A stretch of 64,000 nucleotides of DNA from Halobacillus dabanensis (GTDB taxonomy: Bacteria > Bacillota > Bacilli > Bacillales > Halobacillaceae): assembly GCF_900114165.1 (NCBI RefSeq), contig NZ_FOSB01000005.1, forward strand, positions 248,001-312,000. Direction: 5' to 3'. The translations under genes were made by a program, and so were the position numbers. How positions within the stretch are numbered: position 1 is the stretch's first letter; each line of letters opens with the position of its first letter. The notes beneath the pieces are model-generated. The model did not search any database. It was not told the origin of the DNA and saw nothing but the letters and a program-made list of their open reading frames with translations. This document shows positions 9,308-17,133 of the stretch, piece by piece.

Positions 9308-10459
9308 ATGTTAGATTTTGATACAAGCATGGACCAACTGGCAACCATTAAAGTAATCGGAGTAGGTGGCGGTGGTAGCAATGCCGTCAACCGTATGATT
9401 GAGCACGGTGTTCAGGGTGTAGAATTCATCGCCGTCAATACTGATGCTCAGGCATTAAACTTATCTAAAGCAGAAGTGAAGATGCAAATCGGTGGTAAAC
9501 TGACGCGCGGTCTGGGAGCAGGTGCGAACCCGGAAGTCGGACGCAAAGCTGCTGAAGAAAGCAAAGAACAAATCGAAGAGGCTCTTCAAGGCGCAGATAT
9601 GGTATTCGTAACTGCCGGTATGGGAGGCGGAACAGGTACAGGGGCAGCTCCAGTCATCGCCCAGGTAGCTAAAGAACTCGGCGCCCTAACTGTCGGTGTT
9701 GTCACTCGTCCATTCACCTTTGAAGGACGTAAGCGCTCCACCCAAGCGAGTGGTGGTACAGAAAGCCTTAAAGGTGCTGTCGATACACTTATCGTCATTC
9801 CAAACGATCGTCTACTAGAAATCGTAGACAAAAATACACCAATGCTCGAAGCGTTCCGTGAAGCGGATAACGTCCTTCGTCAAGGTGTCCAGGGTATTTC
9901 AGACTTGATTGCTGTTCCTGGGTTGATCAACGTGGACTTTGCCGACGTTAAAACAATCATGGTGGACAAAGGTTCCGCCCTAATGGGTATCGGTATTGCA
10001 ACAGGAGAAAGCCGAGCAGCTGAAGCAGCTAAGAAGGCCATCTCTTCCCCACTACTTGAAACCTCTATCGACGGAGCTCACGGAGTCTTGATGAACATTA
10101 GTGGTGGAGCGAACTTGAGCCTTTATGAAGTTCAAGAAGCAGCCGATATCGTAACCTCTGCTGCAGACCAGGAAGTGAATGTGATCTTCGGCTCAGTCAT
10201 CAATGAAAACTTAAAAGATGAAATCGTTGTAACAGTTATCGCAACTGGTTTCGATGAAGCTCAAATTGCCCAAGGTCAACAGAAAAAGCGCCCAACTGTA
10301 AATCCTGTTAATCAGCAAAAGCAAGTAGAGCAACAGCCAGAGCGTAATATTCGCGAAGAGCAGCCTCGTCGTCAGGCTCCTCAACCGCAACAAAAACCAC
10401 AAGAAGAAGATACTCTCGACATTCCTACATTCTTAAGAAATCGTAATCGTCGCAGATAA
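9308..10459 (+). CDS. ftsZ: Cell division protein FtsZ
   Basis: Tubulin-like GTPase that forms the Z-ring. The 383 residues show [13 protein letters not shown] (18-30), the tubulin signature GGGTGTG (106-112), the T7 loop [10 protein letters not shown], a Gln/Pro-rich linker (about 320-365) and the conserved C-terminal peptide [13 protein letters not shown], which binds FtsA and SepF. TAGGAGG precedes the ATG. A strong terminator follows. In B. subtilis bpr follows ftsZ, whereas here the gap to spoIIGA holds only repeats. Confidence 0.99.
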   Translation: MLDFDTSMDQLATIKVIGVGGGGSNAVNRMIEHGVQGVEFIAVNTDAQALNLSKAEVKMQIGGKLTRGLGAGANPEVGRKAAEESKEQIEEALQGADMVFVTAGMGGGTGTGAAPVIAQVAKELGALTVGVVTRPFTFEGRKRSTQASGGTESLKGAVDTLIVIPNDRLLEIVDKNTPMLEAFREADNVLRQGVQGISDLIAVPGLINVDFADVKTIMVDKGSALMGIGIATGESRAAEAAKKAISSPLLETSIDGAHGVLMNISGGANLSLYEVQEAADIVTSAADQEVNVIFGSVINENLKDEIVVTVIATGFDEAQIAQGQQKKRPTVNPVNQQKQVEQQPERNIREEQPRRQAPQPQQKPQEEDTLDIPTFLRNRNRRR

Positions 10460-10467
10460 TATCAAAT

Positions 10468-10508
10468 AAAGTCCCGCTACACTCTCCAAAGTGTAGCGGG
10501 ACTTTTTT
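10468..10508 (+). terminator. Intrinsic terminator after ftsZ
   Basis: AGTCCCGCTACACT pairs perfectly with AGTGTAGCGGGACT across a five-base loop and runs into TTTTTT. It is the strongest terminator in this part of the window and ends the ftsA-ftsZ unit. Confidence 0.95.
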
Positions 10509-10544
10509 GTCTTCATCATATCCTCCTCTTATTCTTCTAACTGG

Positions 10545-10600
10545 CAGGATTCTCCCCAATTCCCCTCCGCCCCTTTTCCTATATGTGTTTCTCGAAATCA
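10545..10600 (+). repeat. Fragment of the long intergenic repeat (3' end only)
   Basis: AGGATTCTCCCC, then CCCTCCGCCCC and TTTCTCGAAATCAC match the last 55 or so bases of copies A (4575-4629) and B (14124-14178) in the same order and spacing. It is a third, truncated copy lying between the ftsZ terminator and the complete hairpin element. Confidence 0.7.
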
Positions 10601-10672
10601 CATGAGAGTGTACCTGCCCTATGTGAATGGAGGACCATGCGTTAAATTAGCGGTTATAGCATTTTCAGTATC

Positions 10673-10890
10673 CAAAGCTCCTCTCCTGTGAAGGTAGTTT
10701 CGCGTATCTTTTTATCGTATGGTGGGTGGGAAAACGGGGAGACTCCTGCGGGAATGGATGGGCAGGCAAGACCCCGCAGAGCTTTAGCTCGAGGAGGCTT
10801 GACGCCATCCCCGCGGAAAGCGACTCGTTTTCCCACCCACCATATTCACAAACAAACGTCTCGAAACTGAGTCTTCAAGAGGAGCTTTTG
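10673..10890 (+). repeat. Complete hairpin repeat element (type copy)
   Basis: A 218-base non-coding element with nested inverted repeats. The inner arms, 10719-10736 and 10826-10843, are a perfect 18-base match (ATGGTGGGTGGGAAAACG). The outer arms, 10673-10702 and 10862-10890, pair imperfectly (AAAGCTCCTCT... with ...AGAGGAGCTTT; AGTTTCG with CGAAACT). The core carries GACTCCTGCGGG, AGACCCCGCAG, CTTTAGCTCGAGGAGGCT and CCCCGCGGAAAGCGACTC. Sequences of this kind recur in intergenic regions of Bacillaceae genomes; I know no confirmed function. Short open frames inside are by-products of the palindrome. Confidence 0.88.
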
Positions 10891-10953
10891 TGTAAAGGTG
10901 GGGGGGAATTCTTTCCATGCTTCTACAAAACTTGCTAGTTACAGGTTCAGATT

Positions 10954-10986
10954 GTGACAGACTTTTTAGACGGACGGGCTTATAAT
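10954..10986 (+). promoter_or_regulatory. Possible spoIIG-type promoter (Spo0A-activated, sigma-A)
   Basis: A perfect TATAAT at 10981-10986 is preceded by GTGACA at 10954-10959, a 21-base spacing. In B. subtilis the spoIIG promoter is known for an over-long (22 bp) spacer, and Spo0A activates it. Perfect Spo0A boxes are not obvious to me here, so the assignment rests on position and spacing. Confidence 0.4.
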
Positions 10987-11023
10987 TTTCTTTAACAGCA
11001 GAGATGGAGGGAGGGGAGAGGAG

Positions 11024-11935
11024 ATAATATACCTTGATGCTGTTTGGTTGCTCAATCTGTTGATGGATGGCATGATCTTATCGCTTACACAGGGGATTAC
11101 AAGAGCGAAATCATCAAAAACAAGAATGATGGCCGGCGCGTTTGTTGCTTCTGCAATTGTTCCGATTACCATTTATATGCCAGACTCCTGGCTTGTCAGC
11201 AGTGTCGGGAAAATCGTTTTTTCGATGTTGATCATATGGGTAGCCTTTTCTTACACCTCTCTCCGTGCATTTTTTGCCAGGTGGATCAGTTTTTATTTTA
11301 TTACTTTTGCTATTGGTGGAACCATGATGGGGGTTCACTACTTTTTAGCGACAGAAATCAGCTTACAAGGGGGCTCAGTCGTAACGTTCAGTGGTGGTTA
11401 TGGGGACCCGGTCAGTTGGTTGTTTGTAATAATAGGCTTTCCCAGCTCTTATTTCTTTACTAAATGGCGCTTGAACCAGGTAAGTGTACACAGAATGAAG
11501 CTTGAGGACCTTTATGAGGTAACGATTGAATGGAATGGACGGCTCGCTCACTGCAAAGGTTTAGTGGATAGTGGCAATCAATTAATCGATCCTATTAGCC
11601 GAAAGATGGTATTCCTTGCTGATCCATTTGTTTGGGAGCAATTTTTATCTAAGGAAGACCTCGATTGTTTGGAGGTAGAAAAGGTCATTTCTTCGATGGA
11701 TGAACTGCCGGAAGAAATTCAATCATCCATCCGCCTTGTACCTTATCAGGCGGCAGGCGTTAATGGTCAGCTGCTTTTAACACTGCTCGTAGATAAAATC
11801 ACAGTAAAAACAGATGCCGGGAATTTGGAGATGAAACATCCGTTGTTAGGAGTTCAACATCAAGACTTGAATCATGATCGTCTTTATCAAATGCTCATTC
11901 ATCCGCAGATGATGGTAAAAGGTAAATCAGCGTGA
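11024..11935 (+). CDS. spoIIGA: Sporulation sigma-E factor-processing peptidase SpoIIGA
   Basis: Membrane-embedded aspartic protease in the mother cell that cleaves pro-sigma-E after activation by SpoIIR. Seen: five N-terminal membrane segments, then a cytoplasmic protease domain with the catalytic motif GLVDSGNQLIDP and a C-terminal region near HPQMMVKGKSA. The conserved family start (IYLDAVWLLN) is encoded at 11027-11056, but no in-frame ATG, GTG or TTG lies before it. The GAGGGGAGAG ribosome binding site points to AUA at 11024 (303 residues, near the usual 309). TTG 11048 would give 295 residues, cut the first helix and lack a binding site. sigE follows after 18 bases. Confidence 0.88.
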   Translation: MIYLDAVWLLNLLMDGMILSLTQGITRAKSSKTRMMAGAFVASAIVPITIYMPDSWLVSSVGKIVFSMLIIWVAFSYTSLRAFFARWISFYFITFAIGGTMMGVHYFLATEISLQGGSVVTFSGGYGDPVSWLFVIIGFPSSYFFTKWRLNQVSVHRMKLEDLYEVTIEWNGRLAHCKGLVDSGNQLIDPISRKMVFLADPFVWEQFLSKEDLDCLEVEKVISSMDELPEEIQSSIRLVPYQAAGVNGQLLLTLLVDKITVKTDAGNLEMKHPLLGVQHQDLNHDRLYQMLIHPQMMVKGKSA

Positions 11936-11953
11936 TTCCAGGAGGGGGATTCG

Positions 11954-12673
11954 ATGTTCAGGTGGCTCTTTAAGGCACGACTATGGTACTACCGTATACT
12001 TATGAAGTTAGGCATTAAACAGGATGAGATCTATTACATTGGCGGAAGCGAGGCTTTGCCCCCGCCTTTATCAAGAGAAGAAGAAAAGCAACTACTCGAA
12101 CTCCTTCCAAAAGGGGATAAGGCAGCAAGAGCTATGCTTATCGAAAGAAATTTGCGTCTTGTCGTCTATATTGCTAGGAAGTTTGAAAACACAGGGTTGA
12201 ACATAGAGGATTTGATTAGTATTGGTACCATCGGTTTGATTAAAGCTGTTAATACTTTTGATCCTGAGAAAAAGATTAAATTGGCTACTTACGCATCAAG
12301 GTGTATTGAAAACGAGATTCTTATGCACTTGCGAAAGAGTAACAAACTTAAAACAGAAGTTTCCTTTGATGAACCGCTTAATGTCGATTGGGATGGAAAC
12401 GAACTTCTTCTTTCAGATATTCTTGGGACAGATGAGGATTTAATTACAAAAGGAATAGAGAAAAAGATTGATAAAAAGTTGCTGAAATCTGCTTTGGAGC
12501 AATTAAATGATCGAGAAAAACAAATCATGGAACTCCGTTTCGGCTTGATTGGCAAAAAAGAAAAAACACAAAAAGATGTTGCTGATATGATGGGCATCTC
12601 ACAGTCTTATATATCAAGGCTTGAGAAGAAGATTATTCGCAGGTTGCAACGTGAATTCGATAAAATGGTATAA
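11954..12673 (+). CDS. sigE: RNA polymerase sporulation sigma factor sigma-E (pro-form)
   Basis: Early mother-cell sigma factor made as an inactive precursor. The 239-residue protein starts with the membrane-associating pro-sequence (about 27-30 residues, [20 protein letters not shown]) before [14 protein letters not shown]. It then has region 2 ([32 protein letters not shown]) and the region 4 helix-turn-helix ([21 protein letters not shown]). Nearly every block matches B. subtilis SigE. It is co-transcribed with spoIIGA, whose product processes it. Confidence 0.98.
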   Translation: MFRWLFKARLWYYRILMKLGIKQDEIYYIGGSEALPPPLSREEEKQLLELLPKGDKAARAMLIERNLRLVVYIARKFENTGLNIEDLISIGTIGLIKAVNTFDPEKKIKLATYASRCIENEILMHLRKSNKLKTEVSFDEPLNVDWDGNELLLSDILGTDEDLITKGIEKKIDKKLLKSALEQLNDREKQIMELRFGLIGKKEKTQKDVADMMGISQSYISRLEKKIIRRLQREFDKMV

Positions 12674-12692
12674 CACCCAGCGATTGTCCCAT

Positions 12693-12721
12693 GCATAAAA
12701 TTCCCACCCAGGGAGATACTT
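12693..12721 (+). promoter_or_regulatory. Forespore promoter of sigG (sigma-F/sigma-G type)
   Basis: GCATA at 12693-12697, a 14-base spacer and GGAGATACTT at 12712-12721 fit the forespore consensus (GYATA, about 15 bases, GGnnAnAnTn). It lies 35 bases before the sigG start. In B. subtilis spoIIIG is likewise transcribed from a sigma-F promoter that sigma-G then reinforces. Confidence 0.7.
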
Positions 12722-12755
12722 AAAACTGATTACAGCTTCCTGGGAGGGTCTTACA

Positions 12756-13535
12756 TTGACACGACATAAAGTAGAGATATGCGGCGTAGATACATCAAAA
12801 CTTCCGGTACTGAAAAACACAGAAATGAGAGACCTGTTCGAGCGTTTGCAAAGTGGAGAAATAGAGGCACGCGAGCAATTGGTCAACGGTAATCTTCGTT
12901 TAGTCCTGTCCGTAATTCAGCGATTTAATAATCGCGGGGAATATGGAGATGATTTATTCCAAGTCGGATGTATTGGATTAATGAAATCCATTGATAATTT
13001 TGATTTAAGCCACAATGTGAAATTTTCTACTTACGCTGTACCAATGATCATCGGTGAGATTCGCAGGTATTTACGGGATAACAACCCGATCCGTGTTTCA
13101 AGATCTTTACGGGATACGGCATATAAAGCCCTGCAAATGCGAGAAAAAATGATCGGTGAAACGAGTAAAGATCCAGCTCCTCATGAAATCGCCGAACGAA
13201 TGGGTGTTCCACACGAAGATGTAGTTTTTGCTATGGACGCCATACAAGATCCTGTCTCTTTATTTGAACCCATTTATAATGACGGTGGGGATCCAATTTT
13301 TGTCGTCGATCAACTCAAAGACGACCGCGAAAAGGATTCTGTATGGCTAGATGAACTGTCCCTTAGAGAAGGGATGAAGAAGTTGAATGACCGTGAGAAA
13401 ATGATTTTGACGAAGCGCTTTTTTCAAGGAAAGACCCAGATGGAAGTCGCTGAAGAGATCGGAATCTCCCAAGCGCAGGTATCCCGTTTAGAAAAAGCGG
13501 CCATTAAAGAAATGAATTCATCCATGTTCCAATGA
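12756..13535 (+). CDS. sigG: RNA polymerase sporulation sigma factor sigma-G
   Basis: Late forespore sigma factor. The 259-residue protein has the N-terminal VEICGVDTSKLPVLKN segment (the region contacted by SpoIIAB in its relatives), region 2 (FQVGCIGLMKSIDNFDL, YAVPMIIGEIRRYLRD), region 3 and the region 4 helix-turn-helix (MEVAEEIGISQAQVSRLEKAA). TTG at 12756 is chosen because GGGAGGG lies about eight bases upstream and the protein then has the family length. sigE and sigG are adjacent, as in B. subtilis, but sigG has its own promoter. No poly-T terminator follows; a long palindrome does. Confidence 0.98.
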   Translation: MTRHKVEICGVDTSKLPVLKNTEMRDLFERLQSGEIEAREQLVNGNLRLVLSVIQRFNNRGEYGDDLFQVGCIGLMKSIDNFDLSHNVKFSTYAVPMIIGEIRRYLRDNNPIRVSRSLRDTAYKALQMREKMIGETSKDPAPHEIAERMGVPHEDVVFAMDAIQDPVSLFEPIYNDGGDPIFVVDQLKDDREKDSVWLDELSLREGMKKLNDREKMILTKRFFQGKTQMEVAEEIGISQAQVSRLEKAAIKEMNSSMFQ

Positions 13536-13565
13536 AAGCAAACGCTTCTGCCCAGACACTCGCGT

Positions 13566-13619
13566 CATAAGCAGAACATCAAAGGAATAAAAACCCATTC
13601 CGTTGATGTTCTGCTTATG
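13566..13619. repeat. Long perfect palindrome downstream of sigG
   Basis: A 17-base arm CATAAGCAGAACATCAA (13566-13582) pairs perfectly with TTGATGTTCTGCTTATG (13603-13619). The stem is extended inward by GGAAT/ATTCC and outward, less well, by AGACAC/GTGTCT. There is no T-run on either side, so it is not a typical terminator. It sits next to a reversed hairpin repeat copy (13625-13712) and may be the arm system of that copy or transcript-end protection for sigG. Confidence 0.75.
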
Positions 13620-13624
13620 CCAGT

Positions 13625-13712
13625 CGTGTCTCCCAGGGCGATTCCACATTTGAACACTTTCCGTGGGGCGGGCGGTGAGCCTCCTCGAGCTAAAGGTCTG
13701 TGGGGTCTCACC
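13625..13712 (-). repeat. Hairpin repeat core, reversed and degenerate
   Basis: On the minus strand this reads GCGGGACAGGTGAGACCCC, then CTTTAGCTCGAGGAGGCT, then GCCCCACGGAAAG. The middle block is identical over 18 bases to the core of the complete element at 10673-10890. The GACTCCTG box is lost, and the complementary inner arms are not preserved. Confidence 0.75.
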
Positions 13713-13780
13713 TGTCCCGCAAATCCCAGTTGTAAAACCATTTGAGGTTAAATCTTTTTCTGAGATCTTAAACCATACGA

Positions 13781-14178
13781 GTGCTATCCAGCTCCAGTGC
13801 CTAGCGGCTAGTGAGACTTCCCTCGCTTCTGTACAATAAGTCAACATCGAATCGCTACGCTCTTCGTGTTTCCTTTATCTCCTCGAACTCCAGGCTAGTT
13901 CCGGTGTCTAGCCTCTCGAGGTCTTAGGCCTCACAGGAAGCGGGGTCGTTCGGTGTTGCAACAGGACGTTGCGAACTTAACCGAACTTCTTTACTAGTCA
14001 TTTCAGGAAGAAGAACACTCCCTGTAATGATTGTTGTTAAGCTTGTCGAGGCTCACCAAGACCCCTCCACATTTGAATGTCCAGTCCATACGCCGCTAAT
14101 CAAGGCACTTCCACTTTCAAAATAGGAGTCTCACCGTTTCCCTCCGCCCCTTTCCATGATAAGTATTTCGAAACCACC
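13781..14178 (+). repeat. Long intergenic repeat, copy B (fuller version)
   Basis: About 400 bases, starting GTGCTATCCAGCTCCAGTGC and ending TTTCGAAACCACCTT. Its last 193 bases align ungapped with copy A at 4437-4629. The 150 bases unique to this copy include small palindromes (AGGCTAG...CTAGCCT; GTTCGGT...ACCGAAC). The opening phrase is of a type I recognise as a recurrent intergenic repeat in Bacillaceae. I see no protein-coding signal. Bases 14179-14274 between this copy and the next element hold nothing I recognise. Confidence 0.88.
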
Positions 14179-14274
14179 TTCAAGTAAAGGAAGCAGCATG
14201 ATGTAAGTGAAAATACAGTAATCACAGGCTTGAAGTGCTATTCTTTCTCTACTTATGGCAGGGTTATTGTTTGG

Positions 14275-14449
14275 CGATTTCGAGTAACTTTTACGGCAAG
14301 GGGGGTGGGGGATGAGGAGACTCCTGCGGCAAAGGATAGATTGGCGAGACCCCGTAGGTCATGAAGTGACCGAGGAGGCTTGCCGTCTTCCCCGCGGAAA
14401 GCGACTTATCCCCCACCGACCCTTATTCGCAATAAAAGTCTCGAAATCG
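14275..14449 (+). repeat. Hairpin repeat element, second complete copy
   Basis: It has the same architecture as the element at 10673-10890. The inner arms GGTGGGGGATGAG (14304-14316) and CTTATCCCCCACC (14405-14417) pair over 13 bases with one G-T. The outer arms are CGATTTCGAG (14275-14284) and CTCGAAATCG (14440-14449), perfect over ten, plus ACTTTTA/TAAAAGT. The core keeps GAGACTCCTGCGG, GAGACCCCG, CGAGGAGGCTTG and CCCCGCGGAAAGCGACT. The arm sequences differ from the first copy yet remain complementary. Confidence 0.88.
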
Positions 14450-14570
14450 AGTCTTCCAGAATACTGCCATTATGTTGAATAAGGATTACTTTCTTGTGGT
14501 TTGTCATTTTCTCCTTTTTCTAATTTCCAGCATCTATGCATATAGTGAGAATAAGGAGTGTGAGGACTAA

Positions 14571-14846
14571 ATGAAAATTACTGAACTGCAAATGAAAGAT
14601 GTTATTGCAATGGAAACAGGGGAACGCCTTGGATATATTAGCGATCTTGATATCGATACACAAAGAGGACGCCTGAAAGGGCTTGTTTTAACATTGAAAG
14701 GGAAAGCGATGGGGCTTTTTGGTAAAGAAGAAGAAATGACGATACCGTGGGATCAGATTGTTAATATCGGTGCAGATGTCATTTTAGTGAAAAAGTCGGG
14801 ATATAAAGGAATTTCTACGGTGCAAAAGACAGATTCAGAAGAATAA
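14571..14846 (+). CDS. ylmC: YlmC/YmxH family PRC-barrel protein (sporulation-associated)
   Basis: A 91-residue single-domain protein. ITELQMKDVIAMETGERLGYISDLDID and the LFGKEEEMTIPWDQI block are typical of the YlmC/YmxH PRC-barrel family, which is found in spore formers and often linked to sigG in gene order, as here. Its biochemical role is unknown. AAGGAG precedes the ATG. The gap of about 1 kb back to sigG is filled with repeats, so it probably has its own promoter, which I cannot place with confidence. Confidence 0.85.
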   Translation: MKITELQMKDVIAMETGERLGYISDLDIDTQRGRLKGLVLTLKGKAMGLFGKEEEMTIPWDQIVNIGADVILVKKSGYKGISTVQKTDSEE

Positions 14847-14903
14847 AACAAGAAATAGGATGAAAAATGTGTTAAAATGGAGGGAAATTGAGGTGGTAGA
14901 AAA

Positions 14904-15701
14904 ATGGAACCCTTCAAAACACATACGAAGAGAAAACAAACTTGTTTTAATTTTCATCCGGTTGTGAATGCTGGATTGACAACTCGTCAAGGTGGTCATA
15001 GTGAAGCCCCGTTTGATACATTGAATATGGGGCTCCATGTATCCGATGAAAAAGAGGCAGTGATACAAAATAGACAAGAACTCGCTCAGGAGTTGGATAT
15101 TCCACTTGAGAAGTGGATCATTGGAGAGCAGGTGCATGGCACAGAAGTGAAAGCTGTCGACTTTAAATCAGCTGGTGCTGGATCTTATTCAATGTCAACA
15201 GCTATAGGTGGCGTAGATGGATTGATTACAAATGAAAAGGATCTTGTTCTCGGCGCTTTTTTTGCAGATTGTGTGCCTTTATATTTTTTTGATCCAACCA
15301 CAAATTGGATTGGTATTGCCCACGCTGGGTGGAAAGGAACTGTCCACGGAATGGGTGCCAAAATGATTGAAGCCCTTCGTGAAAATGGTTGCCAAGTAAA
15401 AGATTTGCAAGTTGTCATTGGTCCGTCCATCGGTAAAAATCATTATGAAGTGGATCAAAAAGTTGTGGATCATATTCCATCACAGTATAAAAATGAGTGT
15501 GTGGTGGATCACCAAAATGGTAAATATCAATTAGATTTAAAAACACTTCATCGCCGGATAATGATAGATACAGGAATTCCGGCGCAAAACATTCAAGTGT
15601 CGGGGGCTTGTACATACGAGGAAAACGAATTATATTATTCCCATCGGCGCGATCGAGGTAAAACAGGGCGGATGCTCGGTTATATCGCCCTTCGACCTTG
15701 A
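14904..15701 (+). CDS. ylmD: YlmD / PgeF family protein (laccase-domain, purine nucleoside phosphorylase or peptidoglycan-editing type)
   Basis: A 265-residue protein of the DUF152 family with the Cys/His metal ligands in place: EQVHGTEVK, FADCVPLYFFD and IAHAGWKGT, and near the C-terminus SGACTYEE with YYSHRRDRGKTGRM. Family members have been described as multicopper-like oxidases, adenosine-acting enzymes and (as PgeF/YfiH) editors of wrongly incorporated serine in peptidoglycan. The neighbouring division genes make the last role plausible, but that is inference. It is the first gene of the ylmD-E-sepF-ylmG-H series. Confidence 0.88.
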   Translation: MEPFKTHTKRKQTCFNFHPVVNAGLTTRQGGHSEAPFDTLNMGLHVSDEKEAVIQNRQELAQELDIPLEKWIIGEQVHGTEVKAVDFKSAGAGSYSMSTAIGGVDGLITNEKDLVLGAFFADCVPLYFFDPTTNWIGIAHAGWKGTVHGMGAKMIEALRENGCQVKDLQVVIGPSIGKNHYEVDQKVVDHIPSQYKNECVVDHQNGKYQLDLKTLHRRIMIDTGIPAQNIQVSGACTYEENELYYSHRRDRGKTGRMLGYIALRP

Positions 15702-15722
15702 TGAGCGGGAAGGAGTATTTGG

Positions 15723-16394
15723 ATGTCAGTTGAAGCAAACTTTGCAGAAATAAAGAAAAACATCGAACAAGCTTGTGAAAATTGCAAGCGTGCCAAGGAA
15801 GAGATCACAGTCATAGCCGTAACAAAATATGTATCTACCGAGCGTGCTCAGGAAGCGCTGCAAGCAGGTATCAAACACTTAGGGGAAAACCGGAAAGAAG
15901 GCTTACTCGAAAAGTATGAAACCATTGGTGAGGAAGCGGCATGGCACTTTATCGGAACACTGCAATCGCGTAAAGTGAAAGATATCATCGGACAAGTTTC
16001 CATGATTCATTCATTGGATCGGAAATCATTGGCTAAAGAAATCAACAAACGGGCACATTCGAAAATCCCTTGCTTCATTCAGGTTAATGTGAGTGAAGAA
16101 GAATCTAAGCACGGATTGAATACATCAGAAGTGGAGTCATTTGTGGAGACATTGGAAAATTACGAAAATATTAGGATCGTCGGCCTGATGACGATGGCTC
16201 CTCATACAGAGGATGAAGAAAAGCTCCGGGGAATCTTTCGGCAATTACGGGCATTAAGAGACCGTATCCGTGACAAGAGGTACAAACATGCCCCTTGTGA
16301 ATATCTCTCTATGGGGATGAGCAACGATTACACCATTGCGATTGAAGAAGGAGCGACACATATCCGGTTAGGGTCCAGCCTTGTCGGTGAATAA
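15723..16394 (+). CDS. ylmE: PLP homeostasis protein, YggS family
   Basis: A 223-residue, single-domain alanine-racemase-like TIM barrel that binds pyridoxal 5'-phosphate. The lysine in VIAVTKYVS (residue 35) is the PLP-binding site. GENRKEG, WHFIGTLQSRK, GLMTMAPH and LSMGMSNDYTIAIEEGATHIRLGS are family signatures. It modulates vitamin B6 and amino acid pools rather than catalysing a known reaction. GAAGGAG precedes the ATG. It lies 21 bases after ylmD in the same transcription unit. Confidence 0.93.
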   Translation: MSVEANFAEIKKNIEQACENCKRAKEEITVIAVTKYVSTERAQEALQAGIKHLGENRKEGLLEKYETIGEEAAWHFIGTLQSRKVKDIIGQVSMIHSLDRKSLAKEINKRAHSKIPCFIQVNVSEEESKHGLNTSEVESFVETLENYENIRIVGLMTMAPHTEDEEKLRGIFRQLRALRDRIRDKRYKHAPCEYLSMGMSNDYTIAIEEGATHIRLGSSLVGE

Positions 16395-16412
16395 AAAATA
16401 GGGGTGATGATA

Positions 16413-16856
16413 ATGAGCATGAAAAATAAATTCCGTTCTTTTTTCTGGGATGACGATTATGAATATGTCGAAGAAGAAATTGAAGAGGAGAATGTTGAAG
16501 AGCCTTCGCCTAAGCAACGGAGTGATAAAAAGCAGGAGCAGGGGAATGTCGTTAGCCTGAAAAGCGCTAAATCTTCGTCCAAAATGGTTTTAAGTGAGCC
16601 GAGCAGTTACAACGAAGCCCAGGACATAGCAGATCAGTTAGTGAATAGAAGGGCAGTCGTAATCAACCTTCAAAGAGTCGATCATCACCAGGCTAAACGT
16701 ATTGTAGATTTTTTGAGCGGAACCGTATATGCTATAGGAGGAGATATTCAGAAACTCGGCACCCAGACATTTCTCTGCACACCGGATAATGTAGAGATTT
16801 CTGGATCGATTTCTGAAATGATGGCACAAGAAGATGACATTAGTAGAAGGTGGTAA
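16413..16856 (+). CDS. sepF: Cell division protein SepF
   Basis: SepF forms rings that bundle FtsZ and anchors them through an N-terminal amphipathic helix ([14 protein letters not shown]). The 147-residue protein has an acidic linker (residues 15-35) and the DUF552 domain ([49 protein letters not shown]). ATG 16413 is preferred over GTG 16404, because AGGGGTGAT then serves as ribosome binding site and the helix is at the N-terminus. The partner FtsZ tail is encoded at 9308-10459. Confidence 0.97.
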   Translation: MSMKNKFRSFFWDDDYEYVEEEIEEENVEEPSPKQRSDKKQEQGNVVSLKSAKSSSKMVLSEPSSYNEAQDIADQLVNRRAVVINLQRVDHHQAKRIVDFLSGTVYAIGGDIQKLGTQTFLCTPDNVEISGSISEMMAQEDDISRRW

Positions 16857-16859
16857 GAC

Positions 16860-17129
16860 ATGGCGTTTTTGTTCCAGATTTTAATGACAGCATTACAAAT
16901 ATACTCTTGGATACTCATTATCTATATTCTGATGTCCTGGTTCCCGGGAGCTAGAGAGTCTAGTTTTGGAGAAGTCCTTTCACGGTTGGCGGAACCTTTC
17001 TTAGAGCCATTCCGAAAAATCATCCCACCACTAGGCATGATTGATATATCACCAATCGTGGCAATTTTAGTCTTGAACTTCGCTCGTTCAGGATTGCGTG
17101 AGCTTTATTTCATGATAATGGGATTATAA
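16860..17129 (+). CDS. ylmG: YggT family membrane protein
   Basis: An 89-residue protein with two membrane helices (about residues 3-24 and 64-85) separated by a loop holding the conserved [17 protein letters not shown] stretch. YggT proteins are linked to division and envelope function by gene position, but their activity is unknown. It starts three bases after the sepF stop and uses the GTGG/AAGG at the end of sepF as ribosome binding site. Confidence 0.92.
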   Translation: MAFLFQILMTALQIYSWILIIYILMSWFPGARESSFGEVLSRLAEPFLEPFRKIIPPLGMIDISPIVAILVLNFARSGLRELYFMIMGL

Positions 17130-17133
17130 GGTG

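Noticed and set aside
10654-10938. Open frames of 60-70 codons on both strands around the hairpin element
   Set aside because: They overlap each other and fall on the palindromic repeat; no ribosome binding sites and no family resemblance.
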